In this document: in pieces, positions 8,017-15,771 of the stretch
Layout of the letters: the number at the start of each line of letters is the position of its first letter
Numbering within the stretch: the first letter of the stretch is position 1
Assembly (NCBI RefSeq): GCF_000497445.1
Contig: NZ_CM002285.1
Location: 2,985,855-3,009,160 of the forward strand
Source: Streptomyces roseochromogenus subsp. oscitans DS 12.976
Lineage (GTDB): Bacteria; Actinomycetota; Actinomycetes; Streptomycetales; Streptomycetaceae
Reading direction: 5' to 3'
Length of the DNA stretch: 23,306 bases
Notes under the pieces: model-generated
What the model was told of the DNA's origin: nothing
Databases searched by the model: none
The model's input: only the letters and a program-made list of their open reading frames with translations
Made by a program: the position numbers and the translations under genes

Positions 8017-8170
8017 AAGTCGAGAGTAGGTCCGGACCGGCCACCGCGTCCGGGTTTTCCCCACTTCCACCCCGTACAGGGGAACCGCTCCCCCACGCCT
8101 TGCCCGCACAACGGCTCCGCTCCGCCCGGCGGGGGGACCGGCCCGGTTGCCCGCCCAGGGAATCGGGTTC

Positions 8171-8198
8171 CTGATCACCCCTCCGGACCTGCTAGTGT
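8171..8198 (+). promoter_or_regulatory. Candidate promoter of tRNA-Arg
   Basis: TAGTGT at 8193-8198 resembles a Streptomyces -10 box, and CTGATC at 8171-8176, 16 bases upstream, is a loose match to -35. The predicted start would lie about 35 bases before the tRNA. The call rests on position and weak consensus only. Confidence 0.35.
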
Positions 8199-8238
8199 TC
8201 TACCCGTCGCCGCGAGCGAAGAGCTCCGACGCCGACAC

Positions 8239-8310
8239 GCCCCCGTAGCTCAGGGGATAGAGCAACGGCCTCCGGAGCCGTGTGCGCAGGTTCGAATCCT
8301 GCCGGGGGCA
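8239..8310 (+). tRNA. tRNA-Arg (anticodon CCG)
   Basis: This is a full 72-base cloverleaf. The acceptor stem GCCCCCG (8239-8245) pairs with CGGGGGC (8303-8309), with discriminator A at 8310. The D arm has GCTC/GAGC. The anticodon stem ACGGC/GCCGT carries loop CTCCGGA with anticodon CCG. The T arm is GCAGG, TTCGAAT, CCTGC. The 3' CCA is not encoded, as is common in Streptomyces. It reads CGG codons. It marks the boundary between the conserved core on the left and the accessory segment on the right. Confidence 0.96.
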
Positions 8311-8328
8311 CCCTGTATGAGGTGTCCA

Positions 8329-8368
8329 AAGACCCCGTCACCAGCGGAAACGCTGAGGCCGGGGTCTT
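8329..8368 (+). terminator. Terminator hairpin after tRNA-Arg
   Basis: AAGACCCCG (8329-8337) pairs with CGGGGTCTT (8360-8368), a 9-bp stem starting 19 bases after the tRNA. The 22-base loop holds a second small stem, AGCG/CGCT, around GAAA. The placement and the run of T near the end of the 3' arm suit a tRNA terminator. The following 8369-8583 holds no gene I can support. Confidence 0.7.
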
Positions 8369-8583
8369 CGTGTATGTGCAGGCGTATGCGGGCCGAAGCG
8401 GCCATATGTCGGGGTCTGTGGACAAGGCATGGACGGGATCTTGGAGCATCGTCGCAGGGGAGGTCCGGGGGAAAGGCGAAGCCCAACCAACGCCGGGCGC
8501 GTCCTCCCATACGGATCGTCACGCCGCGGGAGACGTCAACGAGCGCCCATGAGGACTGTCGGCACCTCTCTGAGGCCACCAGC

Positions 8584-9090
8584 TCAGGCCTGGGCCCAAG
8601 CCTGACGATGGCGAGCGACGGTGTACACCTGCTTCACCTGGTCGGCCGTGAGCACGCCTGACAGCGGAGCGAGTGCCGCTACTTGGCGCTCCTGGTAGAC
8701 CCGAACACTGAGCTGTGTAGCGACCACCTTCAGCTCGGTGACCCCGACGAAGACGAGCACTGGTTCCACCGGTACCGGGAAGTCTGGGCCGGATTCGGCG
8801 AGCAGATCACGCAAGGACTGCCCGGGAGGGTTGACGGCCAGGTCGTCGGCCGGCGTCAGAGGCGGCAGCATCGAACGCGCCTGAGCCTCCGGCGCCCTGT
8901 CTGACGGGACAGGCTCGGTGAGCTTCTGTAAGTGCAGTTCCACAAGATCCCCCTGTGCTCCCGCGTTGACGTTGCCGACATGCCAGCAGCAAGTGAGACG
9001 AGGCCACCAGGGAACGTCACTTGATCCCCCCAGCGGCGTCGCTTCCCCGCTCGTACCTTCGAAGGACCCTGTCAGGGCTCGGGGGTCCAT
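8584..9090 (-). CDS. Hypothetical protein, possibly a truncated NERD-like nuclease-related domain
   Basis: This is a 168-residue open frame with no firm family assignment. The C-terminal half, with PVEPVLVFVGVTELKVVATQ followed by a VRVYQE strand and a helix ending LTADQVKQVYTVARHRQ, has the alternating strand and helix pattern seen at the end of NERD (nuclease-related) domains. I cannot see the catalytic N-terminal part, so it may be a remnant. The first 60 residues look non-conserved and the true start is uncertain. The frame overlaps the end of the upstream 194-residue gene by 19 bases. A 20-base near-palindrome (8585-8604) covers its last codons and stop, and could act as a terminator. 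Confidence 0.4.
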   Translation of the reverse strand: MDPRALTGSFEGTSGEATPLGGSSDVPWWPRLTCCWHVGNVNAGAQGDLVELHLQKLTEPVPSDRAPEAQARSMLPPLTPADDLAVNPPGQSLRDLLAESGPDFPVPVEPVLVFVGVTELKVVATQLSVRVYQERQVAALAPLSGVLTADQVKQVYTVARHRQAWAQA

Positions 9091-9656
9091 TCCACGGGAG
9101 GGGGCATGCGGCTGTAGTGGGCTCCCTTGGTGCCGTAGTGGGCGAGGTGCAGGGTTTCACCGTCGATCTGGATCTCTGCCGGCGGAGGATTGTACACGGA
9201 GATCCGCGGGTGGGCGTAGGGGTGGCCTTCGATGAAGACAGGCTCCCGGAAGTGGTTCCGGGCGTCCGCCCAGTCCTGGGCCCGCTCGCGGGTCCACGGG
9301 TTCTGCAGGGTCCGCGGGGCGGCCGGGTCGTGGTCGTAACCGTTGAGGCTGCGGACCAGAGCCTCGCTGTAGACGCCCTTGACCCGGAAGTGCTCCAGGT
9401 CGTCCGCGCGTACGACCATGTTGACGTACCGGCGGCCGTTGCCTCGGTGCCGGCCCACCGCGTGCCAGCGACCGTGGCCCGGGTCCCAGCGGACGGGCGG
9501 TATCCACAGCAGGGCGCCTGCGCGGAAGTGCTTCGTGCCGTGCTGGATGTCGAGGCCGCTCTCGCCGCGTGCGGTTTCTCGCGCCACGTTGGCCACCAGG
9601 CACCAGCCCAGCAGCCCGTCCGGTATCTCTGCTTCGGTAGGTCCCGCGTCTGCCAC
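9072..9656 (-). CDS. Conserved hypothetical protein (194 aa)
   Basis: I do not recognise a named domain. The region near residues 17-85 (GWCLVANVARETARGESGL, then HFRAGALLWIPPVRW, VVGRHRG-like AVGRHRGNGRRYVNMVV) resembles a family of small uncharacterised streptomycete proteins I recall only as hypothetical. It is soluble, with no signal peptide or membrane segment, and rich in His, Trp and Pro. Short beta strands suggest a compact beta-rich fold. The start at GTG 9656 lacks a clear ribosome site, so the start is uncertain. It reads into the next gene with a 19-base overlap, suggesting cotranscription. Confidence 0.6.
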   Translation of the reverse strand: MADAGPTEAEIPDGLLGWCLVANVARETARGESGLDIQHGTKHFRAGALLWIPPVRWDPGHGRWHAVGRHRGNGRRYVNMVVRADDLEHFRVKGVYSEALVRSLNGYDHDPAAPRTLQNPWTRERAQDWADARNHFREPVFIEGHPYAHPRISVYNPPPAEIQIDGETLHLAHYGTKGAHYSRMPPPVEWTPEP

Positions 9657-9980
9657 GTTGAGAATTTTGAGGCACGAGACGGGCGGCGAGCTAGCTTTTA
9701 CTTGCCAACCATGGATCTCTTCGGCGTCCGCCTCGGGCTACAGGGTCCCGGCGTAGTGCCTGGCTGTCCGTGCCGAATTGAGTCTAGGTGTGAGCGCGAC
9801 TGGCTGCGCGTTCGAGACCCTGCAGTGCTTCGTTCAGTCGTCCCAGGCTGTCGAAGCGCTCGGGCTTGCCCTTTCCACCGGTAGGGCCCGGGCTTCCTCA
9901 CGTTCCGGCAACAATGGCACACACGTCCCGCACGGCTGTCACAGTATCCCCACCAACTCCTGCCACTAATCAGGGGAATC
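9657..9980. other. Gap with a start-less coding remnant
   Basis: This 324-base gap lies between divergent genes and contains no intact gene. On the minus strand, 9897-9784 is a 37-codon stretch bounded by stops and with no start codon. It reads ERFDSLGRLNEALQGLERAA near its end, which looks like an amphipathic helix and normal coding sequence. I take it as a possible C-terminal remnant of a lost gene. The promoters of the 194-residue gene and of the lipoprotein should lie here, but I could not identify hexamers. Confidence 0.3.
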
Positions 9981-10574
9981 GTGCGCCGCACCGTCTCGGC
10001 TCTCGCTCTGCTCTCCTGTCTGCCTCTCGCCGCCTGCACGTCTTCTCACAAGCCTTCTGCAGCGCCTGACGTCCGCTTGGCCTCCTCAACGCCTTCAGCC
10101 ACGAGCAGCGCAGCGCCGGCGGCAGCAGGTGACGGCGGTGGTGTCTGCACGATCTGTCCGTACGAGCACGCTGCCCGTGCCGAGGTGCATGGCAGCGGGG
10201 AGTCCGACCCGGCGGCCGAGTGCGGCAGCCTCGCTTCTTCCCTGTCCACAGGCGGAGACTTCTGGACCACGCAAGCCGTTGCCGTGCAGGGCCTCGCCAG
10301 CCACTTTGGCGCGAGCCTCGAAGATCATGGCCCCAGCGTCGTGCTTTACCGGGCAGGTCCACAGACTGCCCGCCGCGCCGCAAGCTTACGGGGCCATGAT
10401 CACTCGCGCCAAAGCAGCTCCAGCCCAAAATCGCTACGCCGACCGCTACGTTGCCGCCCCGCACACCCGTCAGCGCCGGGCCAGACGACGCCAACGGGGC
10501 GCGTCCTCCGTACCTCCTGGGGGCGCCGGTCAAGCAGCGGCTTCCTCCCGGCAGGAGAGCCAAAAATCGAGTAG
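9981..10574 (+). CDS. Putative lipoprotein, 3' half possibly altered
   Basis: The product starts MRRTVSALALLSCLPLAAC, a clear type II signal peptide with lipobox LAAC and lipidated Cys19, followed by a Ser/Ala/Pro-rich linker, so it should be membrane-anchored and extracellular. A CTICPYEHAARAEVH segment with two cysteines and a conserved-looking stretch to about residue 120 (DFWTTQAVAVQGLASHFG) follow. From about residue 125 the sequence becomes Arg/Ser-rich low complexity, coinciding with a large interrupted palindrome. An insertion or frameshift may have replaced the original C-terminus. The start is GTG 9981 after AGGGGAA. The last 45 bases overlap the convergent hydrolase gene. Function unknown. 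Confidence 0.55.
   Translation: MRRTVSALALLSCLPLAACTSSHKPSAAPDVRLASSTPSATSSAAPAAAGDGGGVCTICPYEHAARAEVHGSGESDPAAECGSLASSLSTGGDFWTTQAVAVQGLASHFGASLEDHGPSVVLYRAGPQTARRAASLRGHDHSRQSSSSPKSLRRPLRCRPAHPSAPGQTTPTGRVLRTSWGRRSSSGFLPAGEPKIE
10304..10414. repeat. Large interrupted palindrome
   Basis: The left arm is CTTTGGCGCGAG (10304-10315), seven unpaired bases, then GATCATGGCCCC (10323-10334). The right arm (10390-10414) is its reverse complement, with one base in place of the seven. The 55-base loop holds its own perfect 7-bp stem, CGGGCAG/CTGCCCG with a 9-base loop. In total, 24 outer base pairs and 7 inner ones can form within 111 bases. I see no clear target-site duplication. It could be a small non-autonomous element, a terminator between convergent genes, or a recombination site. 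Confidence 0.85.
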
Positions 10575-11402
10575 TGCTGATGCTGTCTCAGTAGGTCTGT
10601 GAACGTTAGGCGAATGTCCACCGCCCTCGATCCGGATAAACCGGGCTCCGAGCTCCCTGGCCATCTGCTCGACTCCCTCAGGTGCCCAGGTTTCATCAGG
10701 GGTTCCTGAAATCACAGACTTTGGAATCGAAAGACGCGCCAGTCGTGACGTCTCGTCCGTCTCATTCAGCATCTGCTTTGCCGCAGCTGCCAATTGCTGT
10801 GGACTGTTACTCAACCATCGCTGCTCCATGAAGGATTCCACGTCTGGAGGCGTGTACGCTTCTTCATTTCTCACGAAGGGCCACATATCGGCAAGCGGCA
10901 TCGAGTCAACGACGGAAAGCAGCGTTTGAAGACGCTCCTGCTGCCAGGTCGAGACGCTGGCTGGACCGAAATTCATGAACGTGACGGACGCCCAGAGAGT
11001 GGGATCCCCCTGGGTAGCGAGTACTGCCGCACGAGCGAGGAGCCCACCATACGAGTGACCCACGAGATGCACGGGTCCAGCGTTGACTTGTTTGGCGATG
11101 GCCACAAGATCACTCGCGAGGTCATCACGGGAGTACGCGGGTTTCGGCGAAGCTGAACCAGTTTCGTACTGACCACGGTTGTCGACGGCCAGGACGCGCA
11201 CGCCCCCTTCGCTCAAGTGAGACAGCAAGGGGAGGAAGTCCTCCTTGCTGCCCATGAAGCCAGGAACGAGCAGGGCTGTCGTCCCGGCAGGGGGGGCGTG
11301 TTCGTCAGGTGCGACTTCGAGCGCTGCGAAGATACCTCGCTCCGTGCGCAGACGAACCGGACGCGCATTGTCCGGGGTCTCCAGGGTCAATAGTTGACTC
11401 AT
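10530..11402 (-). CDS. Alpha/beta hydrolase
   Basis: This is a 290-residue cytoplasmic alpha/beta-hydrolase-fold protein, length normal for a single-domain esterase or peptidase-like hydrolase. The oxyanion-hole strand is VPGFMGSKEDF (46-56). The nucleophile is S117 in VGHSYGG. The acid is probably D236 (ISGTPDETW) and the catalytic histidine is H263 (GGGHSPN). A helical cap lies between about residues 150 and 215. The natural substrate cannot be told from sequence. ATG 11402 is chosen because homology starts there, though the frame is open to 11519 and there is no clear ribosome site. Its base composition is visibly less GC-rich than the core genes, suggesting transfer. It lies 76 bases after the 162-residue membrane protein gene and may share its transcript. 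Confidence 0.85.
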   Translation of the reverse strand: MSQLLTLETPDNARPVRLRTERGIFAALEVAPDEHAPPAGTTALLVPGFMGSKEDFLPLLSHLSEGGVRVLAVDNRGQYETGSASPKPAYSRDDLASDLVAIAKQVNAGPVHLVGHSYGGLLARAAVLATQGDPTLWASVTFMNFGPASVSTWQQERLQTLLSVVDSMPLADMWPFVRNEEAYTPPDVESFMEQRWLSNSPQQLAAAAKQMLNETDETSRLARLSIPKSVISGTPDETWAPEGVEQMARELGARFIRIEGGGHSPNVHRPTETASALLDFWLSCREEAAA

Positions 11403-11478
11403 GGAGCAACATGATAGGTGCGATGTCGAAGCATCACGCAACCAATAGGACGGATAATCGTTGTTCGAACCCCTGACC

Positions 11479-11967
11479 TCAAGAGGTGGATTGACTGTCG
11501 GGCTGGCGCTCGGAACCACCTCGTGGCCCTGGAACGCTCACGCTCGGATCGTCGCGGTGCCATCCGCCGATGCGCCCAACCACCTTCCAGATCTTCTTTT
11601 CTCCGTTCCTAACGCCCTGCCTGCTGGACTCCCAAAAGAGGACCTCGCGCCCGTATGCGCTGCGCGCAAGTGAATTGACATCTTCTTCAATAAGTCGCAG
11701 GTGTTTTCCTAGTCTCTGGATGCCGTCGTTACTGTCCCGTAGGTACCAATAAGCAACAAGAACTACGGGCAGCACAATCACAATTCGCCAGTATCCCAGA
11801 TTACTGCCTAGGGTTGCCGCAATAGCAGTGGCCGCGCCCGCATACCCAGCTAACTGTTGCCTTGCTCCGATCCTCTGCACCACCTCGGACCGAAGGGATT
11901 CGTATTCCTTCATGCGAAGCTCGATGATCTTTTCGGTGTTGTCATGCTCGCAACTGGACTCGCTCAT
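11479..11967 (-). CDS. Small two-helix membrane protein, unknown function
   Basis: This is a 162-residue protein with an amphipathic N-terminal helix (KIIELRMKEYESLRSEVVQR, 13-32), a first membrane segment at about 39-56 (LAGYAGAATAIAATL), a short turn, a second at about 60-77 (YWRIVIVLPVVLVAYWYL), then a charged helix and a polar C-tail. The hairpin topology with both ends cytoplasmic is inferred. The start is ATG 11967 with a strong GGAGGT four bases upstream, so translation is well supported. I recall similar short LRxE..QRIGxRQQL proteins in streptomycetes but no function. The architecture recalls two-TM effector domains of conflict systems (SLATT-like), but this is speculation. The gene is AT-richer than the core, and its upstream region abuts an IS remnant. 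Confidence 0.7.
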   Translation of the reverse strand: MSESSCEHDNTEKIIELRMKEYESLRSEVVQRIGARQQLAGYAGAATAIAATLGSNLGYWRIVIVLPVVLVAYWYLRDSNDGIQRLGKHLRLIEEDVNSLARSAYGREVLFWESSRQGVRNGEKKIWKVVGRIGGWHRDDPSVSVPGPRGGSERQPDSQSTS

Positions 11968-12059
11968 GGCACCTCCGCCTTTCGCGTGGATGTTGCCCTA
12001 CAGCAAGCCGATCAACACCTCAAGGAGCAGGCTCCCCAAACCCCGTCACAGCTACTCGG

Positions 12060-12685
12060 ATATGGAGTTATGGGGCGGGGGACGTGGAGCTGGATCGTGC
12101 CGGATGCGAAGTCCACTGCCCATCGCCGATTCCTCATCTGGTCCAGAGCCGGCGTCTGGCGCCGTCTGCACGAAGCGGTCCTGCACCGTCTCGACGACGC
12201 CGGCCTCATCGACGTCTCGCGCGTGGTCCTCGGCACCGCCCGCGTCAGGGCGAAAAAGGGGGCGAACGCACAGGTCCGAGCCCCGTGGACCGGGGAAAGC
12301 CGGGGTCGTCGGCGTCTCAGCCGGCAACACCCACGACAGCGAAGTGCTGAAGCCCATGGTCGAGGGTCACCGAACGAGACACGACCCCCACCGCGGCCGG
12401 TACTTCAAGCCCCAGCGCCTCCACGCGGATAAGGCATACGACCGCCCGGACCTGCGGAAGTGGTTACGCGGCAGGCACATTGGAGTCTGGATCGCCCGCA
12501 AAGGGATCGAGTCCAGCGAACGGTTGGGCCGTCGAAGATGGGTGATCGAGCGCACGATGTCGTGGCTGTTCGGCTACCGCCGACTCAGCCCACGCTACGA
12601 ACGCCATCCCCGTAACTACCTGGCCTTTCTCGGCCTGGCCGCTGCCCTGTGCTGCTACAAGCGACTCGTCCGCCTCACCACGTAG
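12060..12685 (+). pseudogene. Decayed IS5-family transposase
   Basis: The three plus-strand frames together give a broken DDE transposase. First comes FLIWSRAGVWRRLHEAVL (frame starting near 12060). The family's RAKKG...TGPSPVDRGKPGS segment follows in another frame (about 12250-12300). The third frame runs VVGVSAGNTHDSEVL, HADKAYD with the second catalytic Asp, IARKGIESSERLGRRRWVIE with the catalytic Glu, and a normal C-terminus to 12685. At least two frameshifts are present. About 14 codons are missing before VVGVSAG, the N-terminal third is absent, and the first catalytic Asp appears replaced. I could not find terminal inverted repeats. It is inactive and marks past insertion at the edge of the island. 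Confidence 0.85.
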
Positions 12686-12789
12686 GACGCGGTCTTATTG
12701 CTAGCGGGACAGGCCGGCGACATCACGCAGCCGCCTCGTCCGGGGGACGACCCGCCCCGCCGCCCCACGTGGACGCGGTGTCGCGGAGA

Positions 12790-14169
12790 TCACGCGTCCG
12801 GCGCCGGCGGGACGGGCGGTGGGACGGCCTTCCGCAGGAGCAGCGCTGCCGCACTGGTGAGAGCCAGCGGCACGCACAGGACGAAGAGGATCCGTGGGAT
12901 CCCCCATCCGGCACCGATCATGACTCCGCCGAGCAGGCCGCTGGTGAGGGTGCCGATGCGGCCGATTCCGCTCATCCATCCCATGCCCGTGGCCCGCAGC
13001 GTCGATGGGTAGGCCAGTGCCCCGACCGCCTGGAGCGAGCCCATGGAACCGCCCAGGCACACTCCGAGTGCGGAGACGAGGGCCGAAAGACCGGCGTAAC
13101 CCGTGCCCGCGGCCGCGGTGACACAGACGGCGAGGCCACTGAGCGCCGACGCCAGGGCGAGGAAGCGGAAGCGGTCGTACCTCCTGAGGCCGAACGACGC
13201 CAGGAGCTGTCCGCACAGGGTCCCGCCGCCGAACAGCCCGACGACGACTCCGGTGCGGGCCGCTGTCAGTCCGGCACGCGCGACCATGAGCGGCAGATAG
13301 TTGAGGAGGAGATAGACCACGCCCAGCAGGACGAAGTAGCAGAGCCAGATCAGGAGCGTCGTCGGCGCGAAGGAGCGGGAGAGCACGATCGCGCTGAGCT
13401 TCCGCGTCGGTTGCCGCTCGTCGTCCCGGCCACCGGTCAGGTCGACGTGGGAGGTGTCCCGGCCGGGCGCCAGCAGGGCAAGGCTCTCGTGGATCTGCTC
13501 GGCCGGCCGTCCGCGTGTGAGAAGGGCGCTCACGGATTCCGGGACGTAGGCCGCGATGAGGGGGACGAGCGGAAGAGGGGCGAGACCGCACAGCGCGAGC
13601 AGCGCCGGCCAGCCGAAGCCCGGGATGACGGCCGACGCGAGGAATCCGCCCGCGACCGTCCCCGCCGCGATGCCCGAGAAGGCGAGGGCCACCACCGGCG
13701 CACGGCGGCGAGCCGGCGTGGAGTCGGCGACGATCGCCATGACGACCGGCGCAACCGCACCGAGTCCCGCGCACGCCACGACGCGCAGGGTCGCGAAGAC
13801 CTCGATGTCCGCGGCGAGCCCCGTCACCGCCGTGGCCACCCCGAAGACGAGGATTCCCGCGACGGTCACGCCTTTGCGCCCATACCGGTCGGCCAGCGGT
13901 CCTGCCACCGCACCGCCGACCGCCATGCTCAGCACGCCGGCGGTCACGGTGGTGGTCACCGCGCTCATCGATGTGCCCCAGTCGCGCATGACGTTCGGGT
14001 AGACGAAGCTCGCGATGGTGATGTCGAGCCCTTCGGAGACCATCACCGCGAGGCCGAGCAGGGCGATGAGCCGCTGCCGCGGTCCCATCGGGGCCGAGTC
14101 GATGAATTCCTGAACGCTCAGCCGTGGCGGGGCGGATCGTCGGGAGCCCGGTGGAGATTCGAGCGGCAT
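12790..14169 (-). CDS. MFS transporter, aromatic acid:H+ symporter type
   Basis: This is a 459-residue protein of the major facilitator superfamily with about 12 membrane helices. The first helix carries MVSEGLDITIASFVYPNVMRDWG, the acidic motif of the aromatic acid:H+ symporter (AAHS) family. The loop after helix 2 has GPLADRYGRKG, the MFS A-like motif, and a central polar loop lies near residues 230-265. ATG 14169 has GAAAGG upstream, and the frame extends upstream without homology. It lies 49 bases after the crotonase gene on the same strand, so they form an operon. Members import aromatic acids such as 4-hydroxybenzoate. In this cluster it could import a starter acid or export product, and the sequence does not decide which. 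Confidence 0.85.
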   Translation of the reverse strand: MPLESPPGSRRSAPPRLSVQEFIDSAPMGPRQRLIALLGLAVMVSEGLDITIASFVYPNVMRDWGTSMSAVTTTVTAGVLSMAVGGAVAGPLADRYGRKGVTVAGILVFGVATAVTGLAADIEVFATLRVVACAGLGAVAPVVMAIVADSTPARRRAPVVALAFSGIAAGTVAGGFLASAVIPGFGWPALLALCGLAPLPLVPLIAAYVPESVSALLTRGRPAEQIHESLALLAPGRDTSHVDLTGGRDDERQPTRKLSAIVLSRSFAPTTLLIWLCYFVLLGVVYLLLNYLPLMVARAGLTAARTGVVVGLFGGGTLCGQLLASFGLRRYDRFRFLALASALSGLAVCVTAAAGTGYAGLSALVSALGVCLGGSMGSLQAVGALAYPSTLRATGMGWMSGIGRIGTLTSGLLGGVMIGAGWGIPRILFVLCVPLALTSAAALLLRKAVPPPVPPAPDA

Positions 14170-14218
14170 GGGGGACCTTTCGTCGGTGGGGTAGAGGGGC
14201 CTGGTTCGTGATGGTTCC

Positions 14219-15022
14219 TCAGGTTCCGGTCCATTTCGGTGGCCGCTTCTCGACGAAGGCGCGCGGGCCTTCCAGGGCGTCCCTGCTGTGCATGCGCCGT
14301 TCCTCCCACGCGTACCGGGTGGCGAACGCCCGTTCCAGCGGCATGGTGGCGGAGACGGCCGCGGCCTCTTTGGCGGCGCGCAGGGACAGGGGTGCACAGC
14401 TCAGCAGGTCGTCCAGCCAGCCGGACACACAGGCGTCCAGCTCGTCGGCCGGCACCACCTCGTTGACCAGACCCAGCTCGTACGCCCGGGCCGCGGTCAT
14501 GCGGCGGCCCGTCAGCAGATGTCCCATCGCCGCACGGAAGGGCGCCTGCCGGGTCAGTCGGAACACCCCTCCGGCACCGGCGATGAGGCCGAGCTTCGCC
14601 TCGGTCAGCGCGAACTCGGCGTGTTCCGCGGCGATCACGATGTCGCAGGCCAGGGCCAGCTCGAAGCCACCGCCCAGGGCGTAGCCGTTCACCCGGGCGA
14701 TCAGCGGCTTGAACATCGAGAACCGCTCGGTCAACCGGGGCCAGCCCGGCTTGTCCCTGCTGCCGAAGGTGGAGGTGGCGGTGCCCTCGTCGACCCGGTG
14801 GACCAGTTCCTTGAGGTCCTGGCCCACGGAGAAGGACCGCTCACCGGCTCCGGTGAGGACGCCCACCCAGATATCGGCGTCCGCCTCGAAATCGTCCCAG
14901 ACGTCCGCCAGTTCGGCATGCATCCGCAGATTCATGGCGTTCAGCACCTGTGGACGGTCCAGGGTGATGTAAGCGACGCGATCGCGCTTCTCGTAGCGGA
15001 CGCACTGCAAGGCGTCGAGCAT
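14219..15022 (-). CDS. Enoyl-CoA hydratase/isomerase family protein
   Basis: This is a 267-residue crotonase-fold enzyme, acting on an acyl-CoA (or acyl-ACP) thioester in the cytoplasm. The oxyanion hole residues lie in [14 protein letters not shown] and [17 protein letters not shown]. The two glutamates used by hydratases are both present, one in GGFELA and one in [16 protein letters not shown], so hydratase chemistry is possible. The start is ATG 15022, preceded by a repeated AATGAGG that includes a ribosome site. It is divergent from the phosphopantetheinyl transferase across 53 bases and shares an operon with the MFS gene. The closest recalled relatives are carnitinyl-CoA dehydratase-like proteins. 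The substrate is unknown. Confidence 0.88.
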   Translation of the reverse strand: MLDALQCVRYEKRDRVAYITLDRPQVLNAMNLRMHAELADVWDDFEADADIWVGVLTGAGERSFSVGQDLKELVHRVDEGTATSTFGSRDKPGWPRLTERFSMFKPLIARVNGYALGGGFELALACDIVIAAEHAEFALTEAKLGLIAGAGGVFRLTRQAPFRAAMGHLLTGRRMTAARAYELGLVNEVVPADELDACVSGWLDDLLSCAPLSLRAAKEAAAVSATMPLERAFATRYAWEERRMHSRDALEGPRAFVEKRPPKWTGT

Positions 15023-15075
15023 TCCTCATTCCTCATTCTTCGAGTGATTCGGCTCATCGGTGCAGACTGGCGGGC

Positions 15076-15771
15076 ATGGCCATGAAGATCACGCCCTTGC
15101 GGGTGTTACGGAGCGGCGCCGTACCGGAGTCGGCCGTGCCGCCGCTCGCCGACGGAACGGTGGCGCTGTGGCTGATGCGGGCGGCGCAGGACGACGACGC
15201 CCACCGCCTCCTCGACGCCGAGGAACGGCGGCGGTGGAAGGCGCTGGTACGGGAGGACGACCGGACGCGGTATCTCGCCGCGCACGGCGGGTTGCGGCGT
15301 CTGCTCGGACGGTACTTGGGGATCCGGGCGCACGAGGTGGCGTTCGTCCGGGAGGCATGTCCGTGCTGTGGAGGACCGCACGGCCGGCCGGCCGTGCGAG
15401 GCGGGGGGGTTCACTTCTCGCTCTCGCACAGCCGGGACCTGGTGTTCTTCGGATTCGCCTCGACGCCCGTGGGTGTGGACATCGAGGCGTACCCGCAGGC
15501 CGAGGTGTCGGACAGCGTGGCGGAGGACCTGCACCCGCTCGAACGGGGCGAGTTCGCCCTGCTGCCCCCGGAGACCCGGTCGGCGGCGTTCACCCGCTGC
15601 TGGGCACGCAAGGAGGCGTATCTGAAGGGCACGGGAGAGGGGCTGGCCGGCGGACTCGGGCGAACCTACGTGGGAATGGGGCCGGAACCGGCCGCGGTGC
15701 CGGGCTGGTCCCTGACCGACGTAGGGGCCGCACCCGGTTTCGCGGCGGCCGTCGCCGTGTCACAGCAATGA
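15076..15771 (+). CDS. 4'-phosphopantetheinyl transferase, Sfp type
   Basis: The enzyme transfers phosphopantetheine from CoA to the serine of carrier proteins, activating the neighbouring PKS. The 231-residue length fits the Sfp/Gsp class. Motifs are [18 protein letters not shown] (66-82), the [11 protein letters not shown] segment, HFSLSHSR (113-120), GVDIE with metal ligands D135 and E137, and [16 protein letters not shown] (175-190). ATG 15076 is used, although a second ATG at 15082 is equally possible because the ribosome site is weak. It is the only plus-strand gene of the cluster edge and is divergent from the crotonase gene. It converges on the PKS with a 12-base overlap of the two 3' ends. 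Confidence 0.93.
   Translation: MAMKITPLRVLRSGAVPESAVPPLADGTVALWLMRAAQDDDAHRLLDAEERRRWKALVREDDRTRYLAAHGGLRRLLGRYLGIRAHEVAFVREACPCCGGPHGRPAVRGGGVHFSLSHSRDLVFFGFASTPVGVDIEAYPQAEVSDSVAEDLHPLERGEFALLPPETRSAAFTRCWARKEAYLKGTGEGLAGGLGRTYVGMGPEPAAVPGWSLTDVGAAPGFAAAVAVSQQ

Noticed and set aside
8585..8604. 20-base near-palindrome as an operator
   Set aside because: It coincides exactly with the last codons and stop of the 168-residue frame and has one mismatch. A 3'-end hairpin is the simpler reading.
9698..10039. 113-codon minus-strand frame
   Set aside because: Arg/Ser-rich composition with no ribosome site. It overlaps the better-supported lipoprotein start and the remnant frame at 9784-9897.
11449..11488. 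tRNA-like 3' fragment on the minus strand (GAGGTCAGGGGTTCGAAC)
   Set aside because: It contains a T-loop-like GGTTCGAA, but the following bases do not pair back to form a T stem or acceptor. Too short to call an attachment site or tRNA remnant.
12736..12750. Terminator after the MFS gene (TCGTCC/GGACGA)
   Set aside because: Only a 6-bp stem with a 3-base loop in very GC-rich DNA; such pairings are expected by chance here.
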